From Incurvaria masculella (Eukaryota > Arthropoda > Insecta > Lepidoptera > Incurvariidae): a stretch of 64,000 nt of DNA. The notes under the pieces were generated by a model. The model was given only the letters and a program-made list of their open reading frames with translations, was not told the origin of the DNA and did no database searches. The position numbers were made by a program, and so were the translations under genes. Of this stretch, positions 1 through 13,000 are shown in pieces; position 1 is the first letter of the stretch, and every line of letters begins with the position of its first letter. The stretch covers positions 9,491,001 to 9,555,000 of the forward strand of contig OX335653.1 of assembly GCA_946894095.1 (NCBI GenBank), in the 5' to 3' direction.

Positions 1-811
1 CATCGGAATCCAATCTTTAAAACAAAAATCATCAGATTTTTTGTGACAGTTCTTGTTATTTTACATGTTTCATTTATATTAAGGTCCGAAATTACTTGGT
101 TAAAAAAAATTTAAAATAATTTTAAATTGAAACAAAACACATAATACGTAAGCGCGAATGTTTGTTTTCATGTTGAATTTTCAACTATATTATGGGTGAA
201 TTTTCTATTCTCATCTAATCTAATGCAAACGAATAAAAAATTTAAACAAAAAAGATCAACGGAAATGAAATAAAAACATATTAAATGAAATTTAAAGAAT
301 AATATTTTTTTAGCCTTATAAAACCTGTTTGATTAAATGGGACAGGGCGGTACCAAAGATTAATAAGTCACTTATTAATTTATGGCATGACTTTCTAAAC
401 TACTAAATTCTCAGGATGCGAGTTCAAAACTATATGGCTGCAGACTTTTTTTCCTTTACTTTGCTTTTTAGTTGTTTTCGGTAGTCAGTAGAGGTATAAT
501 GCATAATGACTGAGATGCATATAATATTTTTTTTACACTGATAACTACAAATTTTTTTAAAATAAAGAATGGCCAAATGGCAACACATGGTGGGGGCGAT
601 TAGGTACTAGCAATAAAATGCAGCATTTTGCGGACGTGTACAAGTTTTGAGCTTATAAAACCTATTGAGTAAAGTTTGCCTCAACACGGCATATTGAACT
701 ATAATAAATCAATGCATGCATGATTGTTGTAATCAGTTTTGCTATTTTGTTCCACCTGCTGTCCACAAACATTTAAATGGACTGTGTAAAACAATGAGAG
801 TTGAAGAGGAC
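1..811. other. Left-edge non-coding stretch (CstF64 intron or downstream)
   Basis: AT-rich sequence with no exon I can support on either strand. The last visible CstF64 exon ends near 812 and the conserved C-terminal domain of that protein is not found here, so this is most likely intron leading to exons beyond the window edge. Confidence 0.5.
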
Positions 812-3800
812 CTGCAAAGTGGTGTTGCATCGGTGGCTGCATGGAGTGCTGTGGCGGCATCGGCGTAGGCAGCAGCGCCGTCAGCGGTGGGGCTGGATAC
901 CACGCAATATTACAATAAATTAGCCCCTCGTGCATAAATATGCTATGCCTATTTTCCCAATGACTGATTATTGAGGTAAGACTTATTTTCACATTGCCAA
1001 GTCGTCTCAAAATCCTTCTATGCCTGTCCTATCTGGTTTAGTAGTCTAACATTCCACGAGTGCAGGACGACATTCGCGAATAAATCAAAGCTTTCACAGC
1101 AATTCTTAGCCGTGTCAGTTTTCTGAAGCACATCAAATCAAACGGAACCAAAATTTGCTGACATTCTACCTGAAGTTACATTGGTATTGGTGAGCTGGGA
1201 TGGAATTGTTTGTCAACAAATGGGTTCATTTAGTTTTGAGGAAATATTAGGTTTACTAGGTGGCATGGTTGGTTCCGTCCGGGTTGGTACCATCGCATTA
1301 TATGAAATATGGTCAAAGCGGCAAAGAAAATTCCATCCAGTTAAACATATACGAGAAATTAAGGCAGGTCTTGGCATGAAACCTAGTTCCAATATAGTGT
1401 GTTAGGCTAATATTATGATATTATGTCATGCACCTAAACGCACGTCATGCACGTCAAGTTCAATAAACTAACATTTGAAATTCGCAACATAAAGATGAGC
1501 CGGTGAGTCACCTTGCTGCTGCATGTTGGATGGAGGCATATAGGGGTGCGGCGCGGGCACCGGCATGGGCTTATCCGAGGGGTGGAGGGGCGGAGGCACC
1601 GGATTGAGCGGATGCAGCATCGTCTGAAAACGAAGAGATCTTCAATGGCAAACCGACACAGATATATAGAGCAGCCTAATTGATCAATAGAGGACCACAC
1701 ACACACATACACAGAGTTTTAATTTTATTTAACCGAACTTAAGGTTTACTTGAGGTCGGACTCAATATCAGTAGTCTAGTAGTTTTGGTATTTTACTTTA
1801 GCGATAAATCCAAATAATCAGATAGGTCAGTAAATACATTTTTTGTGTGTTCAAAATCAGTATGGGTGGTTGTTCCAAGAGACTAAAGGTGCCCAACCGA
1901 GTCAAATCCACCTCACCTCGCAAAACCACACACAACGAGGCACCATACCAGCGGATTTGCGGACTATTGCAGAGATATTAAGCATGTTTAAAATTAAGAT
2001 CGTCACTCTCAAGTTATAGGTATGAGGAAAGGTACTCACTGGCAGACAGTTCTATAGCCTTGCGGTGCGGCAGAGAAATGAGTTGATAAACTATTAGTTC
2101 TGAACTGCTTATGCCCATTGCAGGACCATCTACTAAAAAACCTATATTGCGAATGACATCAGGTGTCATGAAAACAGAAAACAGTTTTGTTGAACAGTAT
2201 GCAATAGAAATACCCAAAGGAAGTGATTGGTCCAACAAAGAACCTAGCTTCAGGCATTTATACCTAGTATGGTACAAAAATGGCACGTAGGAGCAGGAGA
2301 ATATAGGGAGCGTTTTAAGGTTCGTAAATCTATTAACCTAGGTTCCTTTGCCTCCAAACTTGGTATATTTATACCATTTTTTGACAGATTTTGCTTTGAA
2401 ATATTGCCTCAACCCCACTTGTATTATGGCCACAACGTTTAGTGCCCATCAATTATAACACCACTGTTGATAAACAATTTCTTTTTTTTTATGAAAAACC
2501 GGTATGGGTGGCTGTGCTGAGGACCAACATACAAACAAACATTGCATAAAATAAAATGATTGCATACAACTGCAGTGCCAGGGTCTACGATGCGCATGAT
2601 GACTTGTGCCTGCAGCAGAGCGTACGCGAGCTGCGGGTTCTGCAGCAGCATGTTCCGTGCTTCAGTTGGGTTATTCTGCAATTAGCATGGCAAATTATCT
2701 GTCAATGGTTCATGCACTTCACTTTTTTACCTACTATGTGAGATTGAAAAATATTCTAATTATATTAAAAACTTTTAAAATAATTTTCTTTCCCAAATAA
2801 TATAGTATCCAATAATCAAAATTGAGAATTACTTTACCAGACAAGTTTGGCAATAGATGGGTTGACAGCAGTGTCAATTTAAAAAATAAAGTGATGAGAA
2901 TTGAGTACGTTTTGACACGTAAAGAAAATGAATGACAACAAAAAAATATGAATTGGATTTACAGAGAGGAAGCGAGTGAAATGCTCGTGTCCAGAAGGCC
3001 TACCTCTATTACCTTGGTTTACCCCTTCAGGGGTACAATTTGTTTCTTTCTCAACTTTGAATTTATTTTATTTATTTATTATTAGAGGAAAAACAAACAG
3101 CACAATACAAAAATATTACAAAATAAGAAAAAATGCAGGTGGTAAAGTTGTCTAATTGTTTACAGCAGCACTAAAACTGCAAAACATACTTTTATTTCCT
3201 CCTAGTTTTTGAGGTTTTGGTATTATTTGTCTGGTAGTCATTTTTTTTTAAGCCAGCTGGAAATCGTACTCCCGAAGTATTCAGTTAAGACCCTCACAGT
3301 GCTGGGGACAGGGAGATCTTCTTAGTCCACTTTAGTGTCGAAGGCCAAAAAAATATCTACATATTGATAGTATATCGAAATTTCAATTGTTACTAAATTT
3401 GTCAATAGAAGTGCAATGGATTCCGCGGGTAAAAAAACCTACCTTATATATTGTTGCATACACATATCTGTTTGGCTGCAGGCTCCCGCTGACATTTCAG
3501 GAAGGTATAGGGAAGCGCAGAGCTAGCGGGGTACTATTGATCGAATGACGAGCGATCAAAATTAGCGAGGAATCCATTGGATTCCAGAGATCAATATTTA
3601 AGGGTACAACGTAAAAAAATTAAGGAAGTTGTTTATGACATTTAGTTACCATGAATGTCTTAAGGTGACTAATAAAATTTTGCATTGTTACAGTGAATAT
3701 GCAGTAAAGTTACCTGAATACAAAGTTTCATCTGCTTCATCAATTCAAACATCTGTTCAGGGGGCAGAGTGGCGACAGCCTTGCTGATGGCTTCAGGAGT

Positions 3801-6800
3801 TTTTTCAGGCTCCACTGGTTCTCCATAAGGATTCTCGACCTGCAAATGAAAAAACCACTAAGACTGAAAACGTTTTTAAATTTTAAATTTACTGCGACAC
3901 CAACTCTGAATATGACAATTGCATTTTACATCATACTCTCTTAACATTTGAGGAATGCAACACATGCTACATATACGCTACATTGTTGATATTAAAAAAA
4001 GGTATATGAAATTATTTATATTTAAAATAAAGTTGTTGAAAAAGTGGTTACTCACTCTTGCATTCATGATTATGTTAGGTTATTTCATCAAAATTATGCA
4101 GTAATTTTTGTACTTAATCTCAACCAAACAAAACTAAGTTAAACATTTGTGCTTAGTTACCAGAGGTCCCTGCATCAGAGCCTGCATCTCCATCCTAGAC
4201 TTCTCTGTACAAGCGTTGTCCACACGCAGGGAACGCCCGCCGATCTCGTATCCATTTAAATTCCTCATGGCACTTAGCGCCGTCTCCTGATCCTTGTACT
4301 CACAGAAACCATAACCTTTTGGCTTGCCGGTCTCACGGTCAAAAACCAGCTTAAAGGAGAGCACAGGACCCACTTCACTAAATATGTCCTTCAGTTTCTC
4401 TTCGGTCGCCTCGTATGGAATGTTTCCCACTGAAACAGATAATTAAATGTAGCACATTTATTTGTTCTATATTATAGATATTCATTATATCTATGATTCG
4501 GAAGCTGTGGGAAAATAGTCTTGTTGCAAAGTGCAAAAGGAAGGCAAAGTATTCTCTCAGAAAAATACCAAGACGGTCACAGTGTAAAAACAAATAATTT
4601 TGTGGGAATCGGCCTTTAGTATGTTTTTTTAGGTTGCCGATTCCAAGTTTGTATTGTATTTTTTGTATTGTTTATTCTTCCCATAGACAGTACACTGCTC
4701 TCGGATTTGTAATATTTTACCATTAGCCAGTTCAGCAAACAAAACACAATGAAGAAGAACTGGCAAGAACCTCTACTGTTATTTTTTTCACGTCCACCTA
4801 GTCTAAATTTACAAAAGTGTTTGTAGTTTTTAACAAAATCGTAGGTTTCAAAATTTGTTATTTGGTATTGTTATAATTAACATGAATTTACGAAAGTTAA
4901 CAATTCATGACGTATGCGGCTCGTAGCCTAGTGGTTCGGGGACTTGCCTAGCATACCAAAGGTCTGGGTTCAAATCCTCGCATGCACCAATTTCTTTCTC
5001 ATTATGAGTTGAATAAGTGCATTTCGTCACGAATGCGAGCTGTTCAATGGTTCGGAACCCATGTAAAACTGTAGGTCCCCTTCCCCTACTAGGTGGTAGG
5101 GTTTAAGCCCGCCCAGGTTGGTACCATTGCATTGGACTAAAAGATAGTCGAAGCGGAAATGAAAAATTGACTGTGTTTTCTATCCAGTTCAATGTAGCCG
5201 TGCTCATAAAGGGAAGGTCCTGGCATGGCACCTAATTCCTTTGGGAATGTGGTGTATTGGGCTAATATCATAACGGTAGTTGTTTGGTATTAGCCATCCA
5301 TGTCAGGTTGCATAAAAAAAATGCAACAGTTCATGACAAATATAATTTTATTTGCAAAGACTATCCCCGCCAACTAACATGTTGCCAATTGGAGCATGCC
5401 AGTCTCCAATTGGTTTTTGGGAAAATAAAAACATTCATTTTAAAATCATATTTTATTTGGTAATTTTTAATGTGCTTTTCCACTCTTTTTTAGGTTAATA
5501 CAAGTTGTGATATGATAGATGTGGAATGTAAAAAATCTAACTTTTTTTTGAAATTTCAATCTAGTTCATAAATTCGGTGTTAGGAAATAGAATCCAACAA
5601 AATGTATCCATTTTCAACTATCAAAAATGGGACAGGAAAAAACTCTTCCTCAGAAGTAAAAACCGTAAGTGTTGATTTAAATAAAATGCAAAAACAAAAA
5701 AAAACCGGCCAAGTCGAGTCAGACTCGCAGACGAAGGGTTCCGTGTCATCGTACAAGATTAACACAAGAAAATCACGTTTTTTGTATGGGACCCCCCATT
5801 CATTTTTATTATTTTTTTATTTTACCTATTTGTTGTTATAGCTGCAAAATAAATACATACTCTGTGAAAATTTCAGCCTACCTATTACGGTTCACAGGAT
5901 ACAGCCCTGGACAGACGGACGGACGGACGGACGGACAGCGGAGGCTTAGTAATAGGGTTCCGTTTTCACCCTTTGGGTATGAAACCCTAAAAATGGGTGT
6001 GATAGTTAAAGGAAGCTACATCTTATAATGAACTTTATTTATTTATTTATTTTACATTAAAAAAAAGTTTTTTTTTTTAAACTTATTGGGTTCCTTTGCA
6101 TTAAATTCTTGCAGGAACAATGTCTGGAAATGCAGTGGGTTATTTCAAGCGAATTGGTATTTAGGGCCAAAAACATTTATTACTAGCTGAGATACCCGGC
6201 TCCTTTAACTTAACCTTTTTCCCAGATATATAGTATCCTATTTGTTAAGGATGTTCCGACCCATACAATGTTTTTTTTACACAGAACGCAAAAAGTATTG
6301 CACTTTAAGGCACAAATTCGTCAAAAATATTAAATATAGCCATAGTAGTTGCAGCGAAAACATATTCACAATTTCAGGTTTAATGGTTTCTTTGTAATTG
6401 CCGATTAGAAGTTTTACACCGTTAGATGGCGCTGTTAAATAAAACTCGTATTTAAATAAATTGTAACAAAACCAATAATCCTGAAATTGTGAAATTGTTT
6501 TCGCTGCAAGTAATATGACTATATTAAACTTTTATTATTAATTCGAGGCTTAAAGTGCAATACTTTTTGCGTTATGTGTGCAAACAACTTTATATGGGTC
6601 GGAACAGCCTTAAACCAGGTAATAATCTATCTATATGCAGAATTTAATAAAAGTTTGTTCAGCTGTTTTGGCATGATTGATAAATGTGAAAACATTCACA
6701 TTCATCTTTAATTTTAAAGCCTCCGATTTGTTTGGCGGTTGTGAAAAATCTTTGAAGCTCATCGCATGACTTTTTTGTTCGACCTTAGGTGAAAGCTATA

Positions 6801-6991
6801 CTTTTGTAGTTTGTTTAACCTGCATGGGTAATTGCGGGGAAGTTGGGCTTTCAGGTATGGGTAATTACGGTTCGAGTGTCAGCAACGCTTTTCTCCATAC
6901 TAACAAAATGCTCGCAATGCTAAACCTCACCGAAAACAGATCTCATGGATTTATCCATGATGCTCTGGTCGTCTTTCTCCTTATTCGCCAT
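812..6991 (-). CDS. CstF64: Cleavage stimulation factor 64 kDa subunit (CstF64), 3'-partial
   Basis: CstF64 binds the GU-rich element downstream of poly(A) sites and acts in nuclear mRNA 3'-end cleavage. Exons on the minus strand: 6931-6991, 4161-4429, 3714-3839, 2571-2675, 1512-1623 and 812-892; phases join cleanly and give about 251 codons. The start ATG at 6991 opens a short leader ending DKSMRSVF. Next comes the RRM, with RNP2-like VGNIPYEAT and RNP1-like KGYGFCEY. The hinge follows, recognisable by [14 protein letters not shown] and [19 protein letters not shown], then a Pro/Met-rich segment. The C-terminal helical domain is absent and must lie left of the window. The donor after 2571 (GTTGTA) and the one at 812 (GTCCTC) are weak, so the last boundary is uncertain; the others fit consensus. 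Introns hold a full SINE, a common lepidopteran repeat and a TTAA MITE. Confidence 0.94.
1250..1425 (+). repeat. SINE body fragment (main family)
   Basis: Decayed copy of the SINE body: contains the block GGTTGGTACCATCGCATT and ends in GTGTTAGGCTAATATTATGA, the start of the family's 3' hairpin. The tRNA-like head is not recognisable. It lies between CstF64 exons at 892 and 1512. Confidence 0.7.
4912..5325 (+). repeat. Full-length tRNA-headed SINE with target-site duplication
   Basis: Reference copy of the family. The head has a pol III A-box-like TAGCCTAGTGG and a B-box-like GGTTCAAATCC. The body runs through GGTTGGTACCATTGCATTGG and TCCTGGCATGGCACC. The 3' part has GGCTAATA ... TATTAGCC, able to pair as a hairpin, then a short A-rich tail. 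Flanks at 4900-4911 and 5326-5337 match at 11 of 12 positions (ACAATTCATGAC against ACAGTTCATGAC), consistent with LINE-machinery insertion. Inserted in CstF64 intron 1. Confidence 0.9.
5697..5995 (+). repeat. Dispersed lepidopteran repeat with GGAC microsatellite
   Basis: Begins near ACCGGCCAAGTCGAGTC and ends near TTTGGGTATGAAACCC, with a GGAC tetranucleotide run at about 5914-5937. From memory this block (CGAAGGGTTCCGT, then CAGACGGACGGAC, then AGGGTTCCGTTTTCACCC) recurs widely in moth genomes; I cannot assign it to a named class here. It lies in CstF64 intron 1. Confidence 0.7.
6249..6609. mobile_element. TTAA-flanked MITE, copy 1
   Basis: A 361-bp non-coding element flanked by TTAA at 6245-6248 and 6610-6613. 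The ends are inverted (GGATGTTCCGACCCATA against the complement of TATGGGTCGGAACAGCC), and the inverted homology extends about 60 bp through the AACGCAAAAAGTATTGCAC block. A second copy is at 40418-40781. TTAA duplication is the signature of piggyBac-type transposases. It sits in an older decayed repeat inside CstF64 intron 1. Confidence 0.88.
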
Positions 6992-7009
6992 GTTGATGGT
7001 GTGATGTGA

Positions 7010-9528
7010 GATCTACAGCAGAAAAAGTGAAACCACCAGATTCCACCAAGATAGTTTCACCACAGGAACACAAACCGTAAACCACCGATAAACAAGCCAA
7101 TCCGGCCAAAAAGTATATATACAGCTTTATTTATTTGAAGGTTATGTCTGGTTATGTCTGTTCATAATAAAATTTGTACTAGTCGCACAGACTAGAGGTA
7201 CTGCTTTTTTTTCGTTAATTTGTCCGTTTGGACAGGCAAGGGTTTTTTTAACTATACAGCCTTGTCTTGATTTGTTTAATTATTATATTTCTTCTGTAGT
7301 TTCTGAAATTAAATTGTATATTGATGGAAAATGTTCTGGATAGAGGTACGGCGCTTAATATTAATTTATCGCTGCATAACGAAATACGTGTATTGCGGAG
7401 AATTCACATCGTACGCGTACACGACCGTTCCGAATTGCTTATATTAATTCCCGTGAACGTCATTTTGACTCTTGACCGCACACAGATCGTACAATGCGCT
7501 CACGGTTGAGAGCAAGTGCGCCGTGTAAGCTGTCAAATGGCTGTCATAGAACTGCCATTAATAGTGTTTATCTGGAGTTCTCTCATCGTATGCACTTGTA
7601 TTATGAAATAACGAAGGGCTTTCGAAGTTTGTTAGTCCAGTTAGACAATTCTAGGCCTAAAATAACCACTCTCGAGACTAACATTTTTAGGTAGTTAAGT
7701 TAGGCTCTGACAAATATAACTGCTCAAATTCGTTCAGATTTTATATCGTGCGATTGTAGCTATGAGCAATGATATCAATTCGGAACAAACGTATTCAGTG
7801 TATTCGCTTTCTCTGCGATATTTGCAATGTACGTATTTCGGAATGTAGGGTATATTAGCTTGTTCTGTCGATCCACAACGGGTCTACTCATAAGTTCTCA
7901 CCTTAGATGAAAAAGAATGGATACGGTACCTCCATACTGACGATAGTTCAAAAGCGTTCCTATTTTTAAAAAAACTCACACACCTATACTTTTACATGCA
8001 CACCAAACTCTAATACGTATAGGGTAATAGAGCAGGACCAAGGTATAAGGAAATACATCATGCGAAAAAGTGACAAATAGATTCATCTAATCGCGGAAGA
8101 ATGAAATGAGACAACAATTTCCTTAAATTAAATTAGTTATAGCATGAGAAAAAGGGATGGTGACATTTGTGACGTCTGGTCGTAGATATAGTGCAAAATT
8201 CATCCTAATCCATCATGACACATCAACGATGCGCGCATGCTAAGCCCTTTGACCAAAATGGCGCGTCAAAACTAAATGAAAAATGAAAGTGAAAACGGCA
8301 GGGTTGCCAAAATGATCACAAAAATAAATAACAATATATTGTTTTGTACATTAAAATATTAAGGTTCCTATTTAGTGATAGTGGTCAGAACAAGTAGTAC
8401 CATGATTGTATAGTTAACAAGGCATCAAATAATCTTTTCGCGAATTTGCAAGCGGGAAAATGAAAAAAAATAGTAATGGAATCATTCTTTAAACCATCGT
8501 TTTTCTGAGTAAAAATCATCGATATTAAGGATAAATTAAAAAAGTCGAATAAACACAATTTGTAAATATTTAAATCATAAAATAAAATAAACACAAAGAG
8601 GGAATCATTAATGTATTGCAAGTATGGGACAAACATTGCAAAACAAATAATATTGATTATTCTTGAATTGTCCATGTTTGCATTTTATGCATTTAAAAAT
8701 TTCGTTCAATGCGTTTTAGATGCTAAAAAATAGTCCAAATAATAGTCAGTACAGTGTTATGCAAAACCTGTTGATGATTTTTGCCGTTCGCCGTAAATAT
8801 GTGATGGTATTTTGATAAACCACTAAGTTCTTTCTTTTTAATTTTTTTTTAATTTCCTTCAAATAGGTTCAGTTTATTACGCTTTTGTCCTTTTGTCGCG
8901 GCTTAAATCCCCGGATTGGTTTGATATTTTTAGTATTTTTTGTACTTTTAGTATTTATATTTGTAGTTTTACATTTACATATTTTTCGATAATAGCCCTA
9001 AGAAGATGGAGTCTATGATTAAATGTAGCAGGTTGAAGAAATGAATACTCATTCAATGACAAAAGGACATTTGAGCCAAGAAACGACTTGATAATTTTAA
9101 TCTTTATGGAAACGAGCTGTCTGTCACATGTAAAATTTTGACCATTTTCAAGGATGTACCTTTTTATCACAGCCTCAGAACTCAGCCATATTATGTAAAA
9201 TTACATTATTATTGCAAAATTAGGTAATATGTATACAGCTATAAGTACTAATGTACCTGAAATAAAACTATATTATTATTATTATTATACAAACATCCCA
9301 AACGACATTATAAAAAATAATAAACAGTACGTAGACTATTGTTTTGTGGCAGCCCTACTTGTTTTTAAAATAAAATTTAGTTCAATATATAATACTGAAA
9401 TGAAAATAAAAATAAAAATCGAACTGACAATTTAAGTTTGCTTGTGCCAACCCTGTTTGCGCCTTTACAATACATAAAAGGTTTCAGGTCAACTAAACTA
9501 AAAATATACTGAATATGCTTGTACTTAC
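7010..9528. other. Spacer between CstF64 and THAP exon
   Basis: No exon or repeat recognised with confidence. It is AT-rich, with a short GC-richer stretch around 7380-7560 that may belong to the CstF64 promoter region, and a CAAAATGGCGCG motif near 8254 resembling a promoter-proximal element. Exons 2 and later of the THAP gene may be hidden here but I could not find them. An ATT microsatellite lies at about 9270-9288. Confidence 0.4.
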
Positions 9529-9602
9529 ACATGGAATGTGATTCCATTGCTCTTGTTGTGCTTATTAGTGTTATTTCGACATTTGTCAACCACACAAGAC
9601 AT
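9529..9602 (-). CDS. THAP-type zinc finger protein, first exon only
   Basis: Reading minus from ATG at 9602 gives 24 codons beginning MSCVVDKCRNN and ending NGITFH, then a consensus donor GTAAGT. The start M-x-C-x4-C followed by G-I-T/S-F-H is the usual N-terminus of a THAP C2CH DNA-binding domain, which then continues with a Phe-Pro pair in the next exon. I did not find that next exon, so this may be a real THAP gene with a long intron or a remnant of a P-type transposase, which also begins with a THAP domain. The ATG lies 475 bp from the CCT1 start in the opposite direction, so the two could share a promoter. Confidence 0.5.
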
Positions 9603-10001
9603 TTTGAAGGCATTTTGTTGATATTTTGAAATCTTGCCCAACTGACGCGCATGGATTGACGTTTGACACCGACTAAGAGCATATGAGCTGACTGAGCGTA
9701 TTTTTGACGGACCGTAAAATTTTTTTAGTCCCCTATCCATTCCTTTTTCATCTAAGGTTCTCACCCCATCGTTGCTACTTTTTCGGTGCTCGCACAGCAC
9801 CTGCTTCAGATGATTTTACTGGCCATTTCTTTTAATATGTTATTACTTAACTTACTTCAATTAAGTAAATGAGCTAACTAATATACATAATTAACGCTAC
9901 AAAACATTTATATTAATTTTCTCATTTAATTTCCGTAATGGCAGCACCGTAGTCAACTGACAGTTTATCGCGTGCTCGCTCGAATGTTCCTTTTCTTTCT
10001 G

Positions 10002-10006
10002 TCAGT
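10002..10006 (+). promoter_or_regulatory. Candidate initiator for CCT1
   Basis: TCAGT, the arthropod initiator pentamer, in a pyrimidine-rich context (TTTCTGTCAGTCAAGG), 72 bp upstream of the CCT1 ATG. A second TCAGT lies at about 10036. No TATA box is evident. The start site is inferred from motif and distance only. Confidence 0.4.
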
Positions 10007-10077
10007 CAAGGAAATTTGCGGAGTTTGTGGTTGTTTCAGTTGATTTTTCTCCCAGTTGAATACAAAGTCGAGAAAAG

Positions 10078-13000
10078 ATGTCGACCATGGCTGCACCCTT
10101 GTCTGTTGCTGGCACGCGCACCACAGGTGCTTCTGTGCGTTCACAAAACGGTAAACACCATACACGAATGTCTGCATTTTTCGGACGCACCCACGAGGCC
10201 GTACCGGGCTCTTAGTCACATGCGCCTACCGTCTGCTTATAAAATGTCATATTTTACAAATATTTACATCCTTTTTCTGCTAATAAAATGTTTTAAAGTT
10301 AAACATGTGTGTAAAAGGGCTAAGCATTATCAAATTTTAAATAAATAAAGGTTTTTAACCTGCAATCTTTTGTTTCATAAAACATTTTGGAATTAAATCA
10401 TAGTTTAATTAAATTTCCCCAAGTCATCGTAAATGTAATAATGTTTGTCAACCACTTCTATAAATTAATTACATGTGCTGGATGTTTTGTACTTTTGAAT
10501 AATTTTTGTAGATGTCTTATATTATGTTTATTTTTATTGTATATTATTTGTTACTTTTCTTCCCTGTTAGGGGCTTATTTGTTTCGTCATATTAACCCAT
10601 TTACAACTATTTTTCAATGTAAGCCAGAAAAGCGATAGAAAATTAGCCGTATTGTATAGATTGAAAACCTTTTTATAAAAATTTACCCACCTTTATTTAG
10701 AAAAAGGTCAAAATACATACATTTTACTAACCAAATGTTCTATGAATTGAAAATTGCTTGAAGTTTCATGGTCACTTCACATTAAAAGGGATTGCTAGAT
10801 CCTTCCATCCTTTTTTCATTTGAACTATTTGCTTTTAGAATGATCTTGGTATGATTAATACGCATGTTTACTCAATAAATATTGCAAGCTAAGATGTGCT
10901 ATGAACCCGGTCAGAACGTAATTTTTTAAGATTGAATGTTCACAAGTGTCAATATTTTCATGGATATTGTGTAGTGAGTGCCGCAGCGGCTATCGCCAAC
11001 ATTGTGAAGAGCTCCCTGGGCCCGGTAGGGCTCGACAAGATGCTGGTGGATGAAATCGGAGACGTCATCGTCACCAACGATGGTGCCACAATTCTCAAGT
11101 AAGTTTTGTGATATATTACACCTGTTATTTTATGAAATTGGAACGAGATCACTTCTCTAGAAGCCGTTTTCTACACAAATAAGACTTCATCATCTATCTG
11201 CCTAACCGAAGCCTAACACCACCAGAGTGGTGGGTTTTCTTACGATGTTTTGCTTCACAGTAAAGCATCCGTGTAACATATAATGAACTTATCAAACTCT
11301 TGACGAGAACTAATATGGAGCAGCCACTGGGTATCAAACTCACGCATCACAGTCAAAAAAATGTGGCCCAAAGTGCTTCATACCGTAACGTATGATACTT
11401 TTATCTCATACATAAGAGCCCTTGCATATATATAATTCTATTATAATTTGATGTGTAGTATTGCAATCCCACCATATTATAGCTTAATGTTAGACACTTT
11501 TTATGGCAAGATAAACAATTAACAATGCAAATAAAACTAATTTTTTTAAAAATTTCAACATACAAATTTCGGCAGATGGCTTTGTAAATTATGGAGACCA
11601 TTTAATTCAAAATACTTAGCTTTAAAATTTGCTTTGCTCTTCCCCTACTAGGTGGTTGGTAGGGTTAAGCCCACCTGGGTTGGCATCACCGCATTGGATG
11701 AAACTATGGTTGAAGCGGCAATGAAAAATGTTACGTGTTTTCCATCCAGTTTAGTGTAGCCGTACTCAAGGGAAAATCCTGGCATGGCAATACGGTAATT
11801 GTGGTATTAGCCATTCATGTCAGGCTGCATAATCAAAATCCAATGTTGATTAGGTAAATCAATGGCATAAGTGCTGGAGCCATACATTGTGATTGCAGGA
11901 TGTTGGAGGTGGAGCACCCGGCAGCCAAGGTGCTGGTGGAGTTGGCACAGCTTCAGGACGAGGAAGTCGGTGACGGAACCACTTCGGTTGTCATCATTGC
12001 TGCCGAGCTGCTCAAGGTTAAATCTGATGCCATTTAGTAACATACTACCAAAATATCCTTTGCTTAGCGTTAGAATAGGTTGAAATAGTTTGTTTCTGGA
12101 ACCCAGCTACACCTTATTACACAGCAACTGCAGAACCGATTACCTCATTTCCGACTACATCATTCATTCTGCTGAATTCCAAGAATACCCATCTTGCACT
12201 AGTAAGTGAAGAAATAAATCACATGTTTTCTATCCAGTTGAATCCAATGAAAGGACTAAAAGGGATGCCCTGGCATGGCATCTAATTCATACGGGAAGGC
12301 GGTGTGTTGGAATAATCTCATGACGGTCGCTGTGGTATTTGGTGGTGGTACTTGGTCATGAGCGGCTTTTTTTTTTTTTTATGCGACCTGACATGGATGG
12401 CTAATACCACACAACTACCGTTATGATATTAGCGCAATACACCACATTCCCGAAGGAATTAGGTGCCATGCCAGGACCTTCCCTTCATGAGCACGGCTAC
12501 ATTGAACTGGATGGAAAACACGGACAATTTTTCATTGCCGCTTCGACCATCTTTTCATCCAATGCGATGGTACCAACCCGGGCGGGCTTAAACCCTACCA
12601 CCAGTAGGGGAAGGGGACCTACAGTTTTACATGGATTCCGAACCATGGAGCAGCTCGCATTCGTGACGAAATGCACTTATCGAACTCTGAAAGAGAAAGA
12701 CAGTGGTGCAAGTTGGTATTGAACCTGGGCCTCTGGTACGCTAGGCCGGTCCCCGCGCCACTAGGCTACGAGCCGCTGTAATAGGCTTGTAGCCTAGTGG
12801 TGGGGTTTGCCTAGCATACCCGAGGTCTGGGTTCAAATCCTCGCCTTGTTCGTGCACCTCTTTCTTTCTCTTTCTGAGTTGGATAAGTGCATTTCGTCAC
12901 GAATGGGGGCTGCTCCATGGTTCGCAATCCATGTAAAACTGTAGGTCCCCTTTTCCCTATGAGGTGTTCGGGTTGGTACCATCGCATTGGATAAAAATAT

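Noticed and set aside
2014..2286. Minus-strand ORF inside CstF64 intron 4 as an extra exon
   Set aside because: Exon 4 (ending at 2571) and exon 5 (starting at 1623) join in phase without it, and its translation has no similarity to the CstF64 hinge.
4915..4990. Possible tRNA gene
   Set aside because: The A and B boxes are those of a SINE head: the same head recurs in reverse at 12778 and 15594 and forward at 12783, is followed by the same body, and does not close into a tRNA acceptor stem.
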